From Bradyrhizobium sp. (GTDB lineage: Bacteria > Pseudomonadota > Alphaproteobacteria > Rhizobiales > Xanthobacteraceae): a DNA stretch of 64,000 bases. How positions within the stretch are numbered: the first letter of the stretch is position 1; each line of letters starts with the position of its first letter. Where the stretch lies: the NCBI GenBank assembly GCA_030681365.1, contig JAUXWH010000158.1, positions 1-64,000 of the forward strand. The letters are read 5' to 3'. The translations under genes were made by a program, and so were the position numbers. Shown one piece after another: positions 42,028 to 51,434 of this stretch. Under the pieces are notes generated by a model. The model worked only from the letters and a program-made list of their open reading frames with translations. It was not told where the DNA came from and ran no database searches.

Positions 42028-43381
42028 GCCGGATGTGGACACTGCGAAAACCGCCGGCAAAGGCGTCGCGCGCAGCGCGGTCCGCCGCATGGTTTCGATC
42101 ACGCTCACGCTCGTGATACTCGCCGGCCTCGGCTACATCGGCTGGACAGCGCTGCAGCAGAAACCGACCGCCGGACGCGGCGGCGGCATGCCGCGCGATC
42201 TGCCGGTGCCGGTGCTGGCGGCGACGCCGCGCGTCCAGGACGTGCCTGTTTATCTCGACGGCGTCGGCTCGGTCCGCGCGCTCAACAACGTGGTGGTGCG
42301 CGCCCAGGTCGACGGCAAGCTGATCTCGGTCAATTTCACCGAGGGGCAGGACGTCAAGAAGGGTGACGTGCTCGGCGAGATCGATCCCGTGATCTACAAG
42401 GCGCAGTACGACCAAGCGGTCGCCAAGAAGGCGCAGGACGAAGCGCAGCTCGCCAATATGCGGCTCGATCTCGCGCGCTACCAGCAACTCGCCGCCTCCA
42501 ATGCCGGCTCCAAGCAGCAGGCCGACACCCAGCGCGCGGTGGTGGCGCAGCAGGAAGCGCTTGTAAACGCCGACCAGGCCGCGATCGACAATGCGCAGGC
42601 GATGCTCGGTTACACCAAAATCATCGCGCCCTTGTCGGGCCGCGCCGGGCTGCGGCAGGTCGACCAGGGCAACATCATCCGCGCTTCCGACCCGACCGGT
42701 CTCGTCATCATCACCCATCTGCAGCCGATCGCCGTGCAGTTCAGCCTGCCGCAGCAGCAGATCGTGCGGGTCAACGCCGCCTCCGCCAGGGGCACGCTGG
42801 CCGTCGATGTGTTCGGCAATGACGGCGTCACGGTGGTCGACACCGGAACGCTGAAGGGCATCGACAACCAGGTCGATCCGACTACCGGGACGCTCAAGCT
42901 CAAGGCCGAATTTCCCAACGCCAACTTCCAGCTCTGGCCGGGCCAGTTCGTCAATATCCGGCTGAAGGTCGAAACCCTTGCCAACGCGCTGGTGGTACCG
43001 ACCTCCGCGGTGCAGCGCGGCCCGCTCGGAACTTTCAGCTACGTGATCGGCGAGGGGGATGTGGTAACGGCCAAGCCGGTCGTGGTGACGCAGCAGAACG
43101 AAACCGATGCCGTGATATCAAGCGGACTGACGGCTTCCGATCGCGTCGTGACCACGGGTTTTGCCAATCTGTCGGATGGCGCCAAGGTCTTCATCGGCAA
43201 AGACGATCAGACGCCATCAGCCGATCTCGCCCCACGCAAGCGGACCCGGGCACCGGACGCGGCAGGCAAGGCCAGCGAGCGCCGCGGCAAGAAGGGCGAG
43301 GGTGATCAAAAGGGGCAGACCGGACCGGCACCGGCGGAGGGGAGCATCAAGTCAGGCAGCGGAGCGAAGTCGCCGCCATGA
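42017..43381 (+). CDS. mdtA: RND efflux periplasmic adaptor (MdtA-like)
   Basis: The 454-residue protein has an N-terminal anchor (MVSITLTLVILAGLGYIGWTALQ), a lipoyl/hairpin part VDGKLISVNFTEGQDVKKGDVLGEIDP and KIIAPLSGRAGLRQVDQGNIIRASDPTGLVIITHLQPIAVQFSLPQ, which closely follows MdtA. A beta-barrel and membrane-proximal domain follow. The last 60 residues are a charged Lys/Ala/Pro-rich tail beyond the usual family end. It links the inner-membrane pumps to the outer-membrane factor. Confidence 0.92.
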   Translation: MLFKPDVDTAKTAGKGVARSAVRRMVSITLTLVILAGLGYIGWTALQQKPTAGRGGGMPRDLPVPVLAATPRVQDVPVYLDGVGSVRALNNVVVRAQVDGKLISVNFTEGQDVKKGDVLGEIDPVIYKAQYDQAVAKKAQDEAQLANMRLDLARYQQLAASNAGSKQQADTQRAVVAQQEALVNADQAAIDNAQAMLGYTKIIAPLSGRAGLRQVDQGNIIRASDPTGLVIITHLQPIAVQFSLPQQQIVRVNAASARGTLAVDVFGNDGVTVVDTGTLKGIDNQVDPTTGTLKLKAEFPNANFQLWPGQFVNIRLKVETLANALVVPTSAVQRGPLGTFSYVIGEGDVVTAKPVVVTQQNETDAVISSGLTASDRVVTTGFANLSDGAKVFIGKDDQTPSADLAPRKRTRAPDAAGKASERRGKKGEGDQKGQTGPAPAEGSIKSGSGAKSPP

Positions 43382-43448
43382 CCGAACCATTCGGCGCCTG
43401 CAGAATCCCGAACTGAACACATGACTTCGCAAGCGTGAACGCACAGCC

Positions 43449-46400
43449 ATGAGCGTCTCGGAACCCTTCATTCGCCGCCCGATCGCGACCTCGCTGCTGG
43501 GGGTCGCGCTGCTGATCGGCGGCGCGCTCGGCTACTGGGCATTGCCGGTATCGGCACTGCCGCAGGTCGACTTCCCGACGGTGCAGGTGTCGACGCAATT
43601 GCCGGGCGCCAGCCCCGACGTGATCGCCTCGCTGATCACCGCACCGCTGGAGCGCCAGCTCGGCCAGATCCCGTCGCTGACGTCGATGCAGTCCACCAGT
43701 TCGTTCGGCGTCAGCCAGATTTCGCTGCAGTTCGATCTTAGCCGCGACATCGACGGCGCGACGCAGGACGTGCAGGCCGCGATCAATGCCGCGGCCGGAA
43801 TCCTGCCGAAGAACCTGCCGTATCCGCCCGTCTACGCCAAGGTCAATCCGGCGGATGCGGCGGTCATGACGCTGGCGCTGACGTCGGAGACGATTTCGCT
43901 GCGCGCCATGAGCGATCTCGCCGACACCATTCTGGCGCAACGCCTGAGTCAGATTTCGGGAGTGGGGCGCGTCGCGGTGCTCGGTGGCCTGAAGCCCGCG
44001 GTGCGGGTACAGGCCGATCTGGCGCGGCTCGCCGCCTACGGCATTTCGATGGAGGATCTGCGCGCCGCGATCGCCGGCGCCAATGTCTCCGGCCCGAAGG
44101 GATCGCTGGACGGCGCACAGCAGGCCTACACCATCGCCGCCAACGACCAGATCGCGGCGGCGGAAGCCTACAAGCCGATCATCATCGCCTATCGCAACGG
44201 CGCGCCGGTCACCATCGGCGACGTCGCCATCATCGTCGACGGGCTGGAAAACGACCGCACCGGCGGCTGGTACCAGGGCACGCCGGCGGTCATCATCGAC
44301 ATCCAGCGGCAGCCCGGCGCCAACGTCATCGAGGTGGTGCGCCAGATCCGCGAAGCCATTCCGAAGGTGCAGCGCGCCATGCCGGCCGGCATCACCCTGA
44401 CCGTGGTCAGCGACCGCACCGTCACCATCCGCGCCTCGGTGCATGACGTGCAGTTCACGCTGATCCTGAGCGTGGTGCTGGTGACGCTGGTGGTGCTTCT
44501 GTTCCTGCGCTCGCTGCGCGCCACTTTGATCGCCGGCGTGGCGCTGCCGCTGTCGCTGATCACCTCGTTCGGTATCATGTATTTCGCGGGTTTCAGTCTC
44601 GACAATCTGTCGCTGATGGCGCTGACGATCGGCACCGGCTTCGTGGTCGACGACGCCATCGTGATGATCGAGAACATCGTCCGTCACATGGAGAACGGCG
44701 ATTCCGCGATGGAAGCGTCGCTCAAGGGCGCCAGGGAAATCGGCTTCACGGTCATTTCGCTGACGGTATCGCTGATCGCCGTGTTCATTCCGATGTTGTT
44801 CATGTCGGGATTGATCGGGCGCATGTTCCGCGAGTTCGCGCTGACCCTGACGATCGCGGTGGTGACCTCGGCGGTGGTCTCGCTGACGCTGACGCCGATG
44901 ATGTGCTCGCGGCTGTTGAAGCATGCTCGCGAGGAGTTCCAGGTTCCCGGCCTTGCCGCGGTCTCCCGGGGCATCGACCGCATGGTCGAATTCTATCACC
45001 GCACGTTGCTGTGGGTGCTGCAGCGCCAGCGCGCCACCTTGCTGCTCACCTTTGTCACCATCGCCGCCACCCTGGTTCTCTACGTCATCGCGCCCAAGGG
45101 ATTTTTGCCGCTGCAGGACACCGGATCGATCACCGCGGTGACCCAGGCCGGTCCCGACGTTTCGTTTGCGGAGATGCAGGCACGGCAGAGCAGGGCGGCG
45201 GCAGCGATCCAGGCCGATCCGGACGTGATCGGCGTCGTCTCGGTGATCGGCGCCGGTTCGGTCAACCCGACCACCAATGTCGGCCGCCTGGTGATGACGC
45301 TGAAGCCGCGCGGCGAACGGCGTGACGACGTTTCCGCCGTCGTCGTGCGCCTCAAGGAACGGACGGCGTCGATCCCGGGGATGACGATCTATTTCCAGCC
45401 GGTGCAGGATGTACAGATCTCGACCCAGTCGAGCCGTTCGCAATACCAGTACACGCTGACCGGTACCGACGCGGCGCTGGTGAGCCTGTGGGCCAACCGA
45501 CTGGTGGCCGAACTGCGCGGGGATCCCTTGTTCCGCGACGTCTCGTCGGAGGCTCAGGACGGCGGCCTGCGCGCCTCGCTCGATATCAACCGGCAGCGCG
45601 CCGGCCAGCTCGGTGTCAGCATCCAGGCGATCAACGACACCTTGAACGACGCCTTCGCGCAACGCCAGATTTCCACCATCTACGGGCAGGCCAACCAGTA
45701 CCGGGTGGTGCTGGAGGCGATGCCGGTCTACCAGCGCGATCCCTCGATCCTCTCCAAGCTCTATCTGCCGGGGGTGGCCGGCGCGCAGGTGCCGCTGTCG
45801 GCGGTGGCCACCCTGACCCGCACCACGGCGCCGCTGGCGATCTCGCATCACGCGCAGTTTCCCGCGGTCTCGCTCAGCTTCAACCTGGCGCCGGGCGAGG
45901 CGCTCGGCGACGCCGTCAAGGCCGTCAAATCGATCGAGCAGCGCATCGGCATGCCCGGCAGCATCGTCGGCGTTTACTCGGGCGACGCCGCCGAATTCTC
46001 GAAGTCGCTGGCCGGCCAGCCGTGGCTGATCCTGGCGGCGCTGGTCACCATCTACATCGTGCTCGGCGTGCTCTATGAGAGCTACATTCACCCGATCACC
46101 ATTCTTTCGACGCTGCCGTCGGCCGGCGTCGGCGCCATCCTGGCGCTGATGCTGTTCGGACAGGACCTGTCGGTGATCGGTCTGATCGGCATCATCCTGT
46201 TGATGGGCATCGTCAAGAAGAACGCCATCATGATGATCGACTTCGCGCTGGAAGCGGAGCGGCGCCAGGGCATGTCGCCGGCGGATGCGATCGTGCAGGC
46301 CTGCCTGCTCCGGTTCCGCCCGATCATGATGACGACGCTGGCCGCCCTGTTCGGTGCATTGCCGCTGGCGGTGGAAAGCGGCACCGGCTCCGAGCTGCGC

Positions 46401-46583
46401 TTTCCCTTGGGCATTTCCATCATCGGCGGCCTGCTGCTGAGCCAGCTCTTGACGCTCTACACCACGCCGGTGATTTATCTGGCGCTCGACCGGCTCAACC
46501 GCCGGATCGAAAAGGCGGTGCCGCCGCCGGCGCCGGGAGTGCCGTCACCGCCGGTCGCGGGAGCCACCGAGGGGATGCAGTAA
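43449..46583 (+). CDS. mdtB: RND efflux inner-membrane pump (MdtB-like)
   Basis: The 1044-residue full-length HAE1-type transporter starts MSVSEPFIRRPIATSLLGVALLIGGALGYWALPVSALPQVDFPTVQVSTQLPGASPDVIA. The proton-relay aspartates lie in TIGTGFVVDDAIVMIENIVRHME, and duplicated 12-span architecture is clear. Two adjacent RND genes after one adaptor is the MdtBC arrangement, in which both form a heterotrimer. Its stop overlaps the next start as TAATG. The long minus-strand ORF 43347-46091 is a GC-rich shadow. Confidence 0.93.
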   Translation: MSVSEPFIRRPIATSLLGVALLIGGALGYWALPVSALPQVDFPTVQVSTQLPGASPDVIASLITAPLERQLGQIPSLTSMQSTSSFGVSQISLQFDLSRDIDGATQDVQAAINAAAGILPKNLPYPPVYAKVNPADAAVMTLALTSETISLRAMSDLADTILAQRLSQISGVGRVAVLGGLKPAVRVQADLARLAAYGISMEDLRAAIAGANVSGPKGSLDGAQQAYTIAANDQIAAAEAYKPIIIAYRNGAPVTIGDVAIIVDGLENDRTGGWYQGTPAVIIDIQRQPGANVIEVVRQIREAIPKVQRAMPAGITLTVVSDRTVTIRASVHDVQFTLILSVVLVTLVVLLFLRSLRATLIAGVALPLSLITSFGIMYFAGFSLDNLSLMALTIGTGFVVDDAIVMIENIVRHMENGDSAMEASLKGAREIGFTVISLTVSLIAVFIPMLFMSGLIGRMFREFALTLTIAVVTSAVVSLTLTPMMCSRLLKHAREEFQVPGLAAVSRGIDRMVEFYHRTLLWVLQRQRATLLLTFVTIAATLVLYVIAPKGFLPLQDTGSITAVTQAGPDVSFAEMQARQSRAAAAIQADPDVIGVVSVIGAGSVNPTTNVGRLVMTLKPRGERRDDVSAVVVRLKERTASIPGMTIYFQPVQDVQISTQSSRSQYQYTLTGTDAALVSLWANRLVAELRGDPLFRDVSSEAQDGGLRASLDINRQRAGQLGVSIQAINDTLNDAFAQRQISTIYGQANQYRVVLEAMPVYQRDPSILSKLYLPGVAGAQVPLSAVATLTRTTAPLAISHHAQFPAVSLSFNLAPGEALGDAVKAVKSIEQRIGMPGSIVGVYSGDAAEFSKSLAGQPWLILAALVTIYIVLGVLYESYIHPITILSTLPSAGVGAILALMLFGQDLSVIGLIGIILLMGIVKKNAIMMIDFALEAERRQGMSPADAIVQACLLRFRPIMMTTLAALFGALPLAVESGTGSELRFPLGISIIGGLLLSQLLTLYTTPVIYLALDRLNRRIEKAVPPPAPGVPSPPVAGATEGMQ

Positions 46584-49500
46584 TGGCATCGATCTCGGAG
46601 CCGTTCATTCGCCGGCCGGTCGGCACTACATTGCTGGCGATCGGGCTGTTTCTGGTCGGCATGGTGGCCTACGTGTTTTTGCCGGTGGCCGCGGTTCCCA
46701 ATGTCGACTTCCCAATGATCCGGGTATCGGCGTCGCGTCCGGGCGCCGATCCCTCGATCATGGCGGCGACCGTGGCCGCTCCGCTGGAACGGCGGCTCGG
46801 CGAGATCGCCGGCATCACCCAGATCACGTCGACGAGTTCGCTGGGATCGACCAGCATCCAGCTGCAATTCGCCATCGGCCGCGACATCGACCGCGCCGCG
46901 CGCGACGTGCAGGCCGCCATCAACGCCTCGCTGGCGGATCTGCCGACCGATCTGCCGTCCCTGCCTCGGTTCCGCAAAGCCAATCCGGCGGCGGCGCCGG
47001 TGTTCGTGCTGGCGCTGACGTCGAAGACGATTGGCTCGAGCGCGATGTATGACGTGGCCGACACCGTGATCGCCCAGCGCATCTCGCAGGTGCCCGGGGT
47101 GGGCGAGGTGACCGTGAGCGGCGCCGACCAGCCCGCGGTCCGCATCGCGCTCAACCCGGTCGCGCTGTCCAATGCGGGAATTTCGACCGATGCGGTCCGG
47201 CTCGCGATCGTCGGCGCCAATCCGCTCGGCCCGGTCGGCATCTTCGATGGCGAGCGCCAGAGCGAGACCCTGTCGACCAACCGGCAGATGCGGACCGCGG
47301 TCGAATTCCGCGACATCCTGATCAAGAGTTCGAACGGCAATTATGTCCGGCTGTCCGACGTGGCCGAGGTCGAGGACTCCGTGCGCAACACCCGTTCGAT
47401 CGCCTGGTTCAACAAGCAGCCGGCCGTGCTGATTCAGATTACAAAACAGGGCGACGCCAACGTCATCGACACCGTCGACCGCGTGAAGGCGCTGATCCCT
47501 GAACTGAAGCAGTGGATCCCTGCCGGGGTCGAGATCTCGACCCTGGTCGATCGCACCGGAACCATCCGCGCCAGCGTGGAGGACATGGAATGGACGCTGC
47601 TGGCGACGGCCTTCCTGGTCATGTTGGTGGTATTCACCTTCCTGCGCCGGACCACGCCGACCATCGCCGCCGGCGTAGCAGTGCCGTTGGCGCTGGCCGG
47701 CACCTGCGCCGGGATGTGGCTGGCCGGTTTCTCCATCAACAATTTGACGCTGATGGCGCTGGCGATTTCGGTCGGCTTCGTGGTCGACGACGCCATCGTC
47801 ATGATCGAGAACATGTACCGCAACCTTGAACGGGGCATGAAGCCGTATCAGGCTGCACTGGAAGGCGCCAAACAGATCGGCTTCACGGTGCTGTCGATCA
47901 GCCTGTCGCTGATCGCGGCCTTCACGCCGCTGGTGTTCATGGACGGGATTGTCGGCCGGCTGTTGCGGGAATTCTCGCTGACCCTGACCTTCGCCATCGT
48001 GGTTTCCACCGTGGTGTCGCTGACGGTCACGCCGATGATCTGCGCGCATTACATCAAGCAGGCGACGTCCCACAACGCCACCTGGTTCGACCGCGCCGTC
48101 GAAGGCACGCTGTCGCGGATCGTCGCCTTCTATACGCGGACGCTGCGCGTGGTGCTGGGATTTCCGATCCTGACCCTGATCGTGTTTTTCGCCACCATCG
48201 CGCTGACGGTGGTGCTCTATATCAAAACGCCCAAGGGCTACTTCCCGGTCGACGATTCCGGCTTTGTGATCGGCGGGACCCGGGCGTCGCCCGACACCTC
48301 GTTCCAGGCGATGCTGAAGCTGCAGCAGCAGCTCGCCGACATCGTCATGGCCGACCCGGCGGTGGCTGGAATCGGGTCGATGCTTGGCGGCGAGGGCGGC
48401 CCGGGAGGCGGGGGGTCCAATCGCGGCAGGATGTTCATAAGCCTCAAGCCACCCGCGGAGCGGGGCGGCATGTCGACCCAGCTCGTGATCGACCGGCTGC
48501 GCAAGGATCTCTATCGCGTCGCCGGCATCCGGCTGTTCATGTTTGCGGCGCAGGATATCCGCGCCGGCGGCCGGCAGAGTGATTCCGATTTCCAGTACAC
48601 GCTGACCAGTCCCGATCTCGCGCTGCTGCAGAAATGGGCGCCGATCGTCGGCAAGCGCATGGAGAGCGTCGAGGGCATCACCGACATTTCCAGCGACCGC
48701 GATCCCGGGGGCCTGCAATTGACCCTGGCGATCGACCGCAAGACCGCATCGAGCCTCGGCGTTCGCGTCCAGGACATCGACAACGCTCTCAACAATGCGT
48801 TCTCGCAGCGGCAGATCTCGATCATCTACACCCAGCGCAACCAGTACATGGTGGTGCTGGAGATCGACCCGAAATTCCAGGCCGATCCGTCCAACCTCGA
48901 GCAGATCTTCGTCGCCGGCGCCAACGGCGCGCAGGTGCCGCTCTCCGCCGTGGTGCGCACCAGCCGCGGATTGTCGCCGCTCGCGGTCTATCATTCGCAG
49001 TCGTTTCCCTCGACCACGGTGTCGTTCAACCTGCTTCCCGATGTGCCGCTGGAGGTCGCGACCACCAACATCCAGCGCGCGGTCGACGAATTGCATATTC
49101 CGGAGGGCATCCGGGGCAGCTTCGATGGCAATGCCGGCGATTTCAACAGGACCACCGGGCGGCAGCCGCTGCTGATCCTCGGCGCGCTGGTGGCGATGTA
49201 TATCGTGCTGGGGGTGCTGTACGAGAGTCTGGCCCATCCCCTGACCATCATCTCGACGCTGCCTTCCGCCGGGTTGGGCGCGCTGCTGGCGCTGCAGGTC
49301 ACCAATACGCCGCTGACCGTGATCGCCTTCGTCGGCATCATCCTGTTGATCGGCATCGTCAAAAAGAACGGCATCATGATGGTGGATTTTGCCCTGGACG
49401 CCGAACGGAATCGCGGCCTGTCGTCCGCCGACGCTATTTTCGAGGCATGCAGGGCCCGGTTCCGCCCGATCCTGATGACGACGCTGGCGGCCCTGTTCGC

Positions 49501-49693
49501 CGGGATTCCGCTGGTGATCGCCACCGGCCCCGGCACCGAGCTGCGCCGGCCGCTCGGCATCACCATCATCGGCGGGCTGCTCGTGTCGCAGGTCCTGACG
49601 CTCTACACGACGCCGGTGATCTATCTCCTGATCGACCGGCTGCGGCGGCGGTGGCGATCCCGGCCTCAAGCGGTCGCGTTACCCGCGGAATAG
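46583..49693 (+). CDS. mdtC: RND efflux inner-membrane pump (MdtC-like)
   Basis: The 1036-residue transporter starts MASISEPFIRRPVGTTLLAIGLFLVGMVAYVFLPVAAVPNVDFPMIRVSASRPGADPSIM. The proton-relay segment is AISVGFVVDDAIVMIENMYRNLE. It is paired with the MdtB-like gene by a one-base overlap, so a heteromeric pump is likely. Gamma-proteobacterial MdtABC exports bile salts and novobiocin; the substrate here is unknown. No two-component regulator is adjacent. The minus ORF 46475-49669 is a shadow. Confidence 0.93.
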   Translation: MASISEPFIRRPVGTTLLAIGLFLVGMVAYVFLPVAAVPNVDFPMIRVSASRPGADPSIMAATVAAPLERRLGEIAGITQITSTSSLGSTSIQLQFAIGRDIDRAARDVQAAINASLADLPTDLPSLPRFRKANPAAAPVFVLALTSKTIGSSAMYDVADTVIAQRISQVPGVGEVTVSGADQPAVRIALNPVALSNAGISTDAVRLAIVGANPLGPVGIFDGERQSETLSTNRQMRTAVEFRDILIKSSNGNYVRLSDVAEVEDSVRNTRSIAWFNKQPAVLIQITKQGDANVIDTVDRVKALIPELKQWIPAGVEISTLVDRTGTIRASVEDMEWTLLATAFLVMLVVFTFLRRTTPTIAAGVAVPLALAGTCAGMWLAGFSINNLTLMALAISVGFVVDDAIVMIENMYRNLERGMKPYQAALEGAKQIGFTVLSISLSLIAAFTPLVFMDGIVGRLLREFSLTLTFAIVVSTVVSLTVTPMICAHYIKQATSHNATWFDRAVEGTLSRIVAFYTRTLRVVLGFPILTLIVFFATIALTVVLYIKTPKGYFPVDDSGFVIGGTRASPDTSFQAMLKLQQQLADIVMADPAVAGIGSMLGGEGGPGGGGSNRGRMFISLKPPAERGGMSTQLVIDRLRKDLYRVAGIRLFMFAAQDIRAGGRQSDSDFQYTLTSPDLALLQKWAPIVGKRMESVEGITDISSDRDPGGLQLTLAIDRKTASSLGVRVQDIDNALNNAFSQRQISIIYTQRNQYMVVLEIDPKFQADPSNLEQIFVAGANGAQVPLSAVVRTSRGLSPLAVYHSQSFPSTTVSFNLLPDVPLEVATTNIQRAVDELHIPEGIRGSFDGNAGDFNRTTGRQPLLILGALVAMYIVLGVLYESLAHPLTIISTLPSAGLGALLALQVTNTPLTVIAFVGIILLIGIVKKNGIMMVDFALDAERNRGLSSADAIFEACRARFRPILMTTLAALFAGIPLVIATGPGTELRRPLGITIIGGLLVSQVLTLYTTPVIYLLIDRLRRRWRSRPQAVALPAE

Positions 49694-49751
49694 GGCCTGA
49701 ACCGGACTTTGCGTTGTTGAAGCGCAGGCCCGGCAAGCGTATAGCGGGCCC

Positions 49752-50483
49752 ATGTCAAAACATCCCGAGCCTGAAATGGCCGCCGCCGTGGAGGTGGTGC
49801 CGGACTGTCCGCAGTGCCAGAAGCCGATGCCGCTGTGCATCTGCGACAGCATCACGCCGATCGAAAACAAGATCTCGCTGTTGATCCTGCAGCATCCGCA
49901 GGAGCAGGACAGGGCGCTCGGAACGGCGCGGCTGACCGCGCTGCATTTTCCGAACGCGGTGCTCAAGATCGGGCTGTCGTGGCCGAGCCTGTCCAAGGCG
50001 CTGGGACGCCGGGTGCTCGATCCCTCGCGCTGGGCGGTGCTCTATCTCGGTTCCGCCAAGGTCGCGGACCTCGAGACCGACCGCGATATCGTCGCCATCG
50101 ACCACAAGGGCCGGGCCGAGGAGACCCAACGCGGCCTCCTGAAAGACATCGAGGGCATCGTGCTGCTCGACGGCACCTGGAGCCAGGCCAAGGCGCTGTG
50201 GTGGCGCAACGCCTGGATGCTGAAATGCCAGCGCGTCATCCTTGGGCCCACGCAGCCGTCGCGCTATGGCAAGCTGCGCAAGGAGCCGCGCGGCGACGGC
50301 CTGTCGACCATCGAGGCGGCGGCGATGCTGTTGTCCGGGCTCGAAAAGCGGCCCGATATCGCCGAGACGCTGCACGCCAGTTTCGAGCGGATGCTGGCGA
50401 GATATCGAGAAGTGCAGAACACCATGCCGGCGATCGCGCCGAAGCCGAAAAAGAAGGATTATCGCCGGCGCAAGCGGGCTTGA
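49752..50483 (+). CDS. DTW-domain protein (TapT-like tRNA acp3U transferase)
   Basis: The 243-residue protein has an N-terminal zinc-type cysteine cluster CPQCQKPMPLCICDSI, a strand ISLLILQHPQEQDRALGTARL, the name motif DGTWSQAKALWWRN and GPTQPSRYGKLRKEPRGDGLSTIEAAA. DTW proteins transfer the aminocarboxypropyl group of SAM to uridines of tRNA or rRNA. It ends in a basic tail KPKKKDYRRRKRA. The gene lies directly upstream of the original tRNA-Cys locus, separated from it by the insertion boundary. Confidence 0.9.
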   Translation: MSKHPEPEMAAAVEVVPDCPQCQKPMPLCICDSITPIENKISLLILQHPQEQDRALGTARLTALHFPNAVLKIGLSWPSLSKALGRRVLDPSRWAVLYLGSAKVADLETDRDIVAIDHKGRAEETQRGLLKDIEGIVLLDGTWSQAKALWWRNAWMLKCQRVILGPTQPSRYGKLRKEPRGDGLSTIEAAAMLLSGLEKRPDIAETLHASFERMLARYREVQNTMPAIAPKPKKKDYRRRKRA

Positions 50484-50573
50484 ACAAGGCGGTTCGAGCG
50501 AAGCCGGCGCGTCATCCGGGACTGTCAGGCTCTTGGTTGCCTATCCCGGGCAGGCCGTATATGAGTTCGCCCC

Positions 50574-50616
50574 CAATGGGGCCACGTGGCGGAGTGGTTA
50601 CGCAACGGTCTGCAAA
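50574..50616 (+). repeat. Left attachment repeat (5' half of tRNA-Cys)
   Basis: CAATGGGGCCACGTGGCGGAG...GTCTGCAAA, 43 bases identical to 61369-61411. It contains tRNA-Cys bases 1 through the anticodon loop and then diverges (GACTATTCC), so it is a truncated tRNA gene left on the original chromosomal promoter side. TATATG at about 50558, with TTGGTT upstream, may be that promoter. Confidence 0.9.
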
Positions 50617-50734
50617 GACTATTCCGGCCGTAGCGGGTAGGGGCGGCCAGTACCGAAACGTCCCATTTCATAGGCGTTTCTGAGCGAGCCGCGCCCATCC
50701 CGTCCCTTGCAGTATTGGCCTGTTTTATTGAGTT

Positions 50735-50757
50735 GGGTGCCATTTCGGGTGCCAACT
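50735..50757 (+). promoter_or_regulatory. Left paired GGGTGCCA motif (candidate integrase arm sites)
   Basis: GGGTGCCATTTCGGGTGCCAACT contains two direct copies of GGGTGCCA with a 12-bp period. The same pair is found at 61299-61320 beside the right attachment site. Such paired direct words inside both ends are typical of tyrosine-integrase arm binding. Confidence 0.55.
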
Positions 50758-50802
50758 CCTCATCCATGGTCGGGGCCGACGGGTTCGCCTTTCGAAGCCG
50801 AA

Positions 50803-50982
50803 CTAGCTGCTCCGCTTGGACATCTCTTCACGTAAATCCGCAATCGCCTGCCCGGTCTCTTCTAACGCGCCAACGAGGCCGCGCATGATCCCGTTGGCCT
50901 GTTCCTGCAGCTCGTTCTGCTTATCGACCGACTTTTGTAACTGATACAGCGCGTTTTCAAGGTCGGCGTGGTCATTGTCCAT
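50803..50982 (-). CDS. Small coiled-coil protein of the element
   Basis: The 59-residue protein is MDNDHADLENALYQLQKSVDKQNELQEQANGIMRGLVGALEETGQAIADLREEMSKRSS. A heptad-like pattern covers nearly all of it, so a helical coiled coil is likely. GGAAAG precedes the ATG. The track version starting at 51204 includes non-protein-like sequence. There is no family assignment. It is the leftmost gene of the element, and the hairpin CGGGGTG-CTGGTAA-CACCCCG lies upstream near 51030. Confidence 0.55.
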   Translation of the reverse strand: MDNDHADLENALYQLQKSVDKQNELQEQANGIMRGLVGALEETGQAIADLREEMSKRSS

Positions 50983-51159
50983 GGTGCTTTCCATTCTGTT
51001 GTTTGCGGCGTAGCTTAGGCGCCGGCCGGGGTGCTGGTAACACCCCGACCGACTTGCCATCAACAGCCGTAAGCGGGCCGCCGATGACCGATTCCCCAGA
51101 TACCACGAATCTAACTGGCTGCCCGCCTCGGCGTTTTCAACGCACAGGGAGGCTGAGCC

Positions 51160-51408
51160 ATGAGGTTCTTTGATCCAGGAAATGTCGCTGACTTTTTCGT
51201 CCACAATATCGAGCGCGTCGACAGCATGGGGAGCACGTCTCGGATCGTGTTCTGCACTCCCAAGTCTGATCGGGGCGAGACAGTCAACGAATCAGTTTTG
51301 TCGCTGATAGTACCGACCGACCAACTCGCCGGCATGGTAGGGAAGCTTATGCAGGCGCCGAGCGCTTCGATCACCCGCAAAGTCGAGAGCGACGAGGTTC
51401 TGCACTAG
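51160..51408 (+). CDS. Small hypothetical protein on the opposite strand in the element
   Basis: The 82-residue protein starts MRFFDPGNVADFFVHNIERVDSMGSTSRIVFCTPKSDRGETVNESVLSLIVPTDQLAGMVGKLMQ. A good AGGGAGG site precedes the ATG. The sequence alternates beta-like strands and a helix, and I do not recognise it. It is transcribed against the structural genes and sits at the end away from the integrase, a usual place for accessory cargo. Confidence 0.6.
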   Translation: MRFFDPGNVADFFVHNIERVDSMGSTSRIVFCTPKSDRGETVNESVLSLIVPTDQLAGMVGKLMQAPSASITRKVESDEVLH

Positions 51409-51434
51409 CCCGCGCGCCGGGCGGCGGGGGGTTA

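Noticed and set aside
43347-46091. Minus-strand 914-residue ORF (and 46475-49669, 1064 residues; 2993-5209, 738 residues)
   Set aside because: They are exact mirrors of RND pump and mccA genes; His/Arg/Asp-rich text is typical of GC-rich antisense frames and shows no family motif.
50580-50653. Left tRNA-Cys copy as a functional tRNA
   Set aside because: Identity to tRNA-Cys stops after the anticodon loop; the 3' anticodon strand, T arm and acceptor 3' strand are missing.
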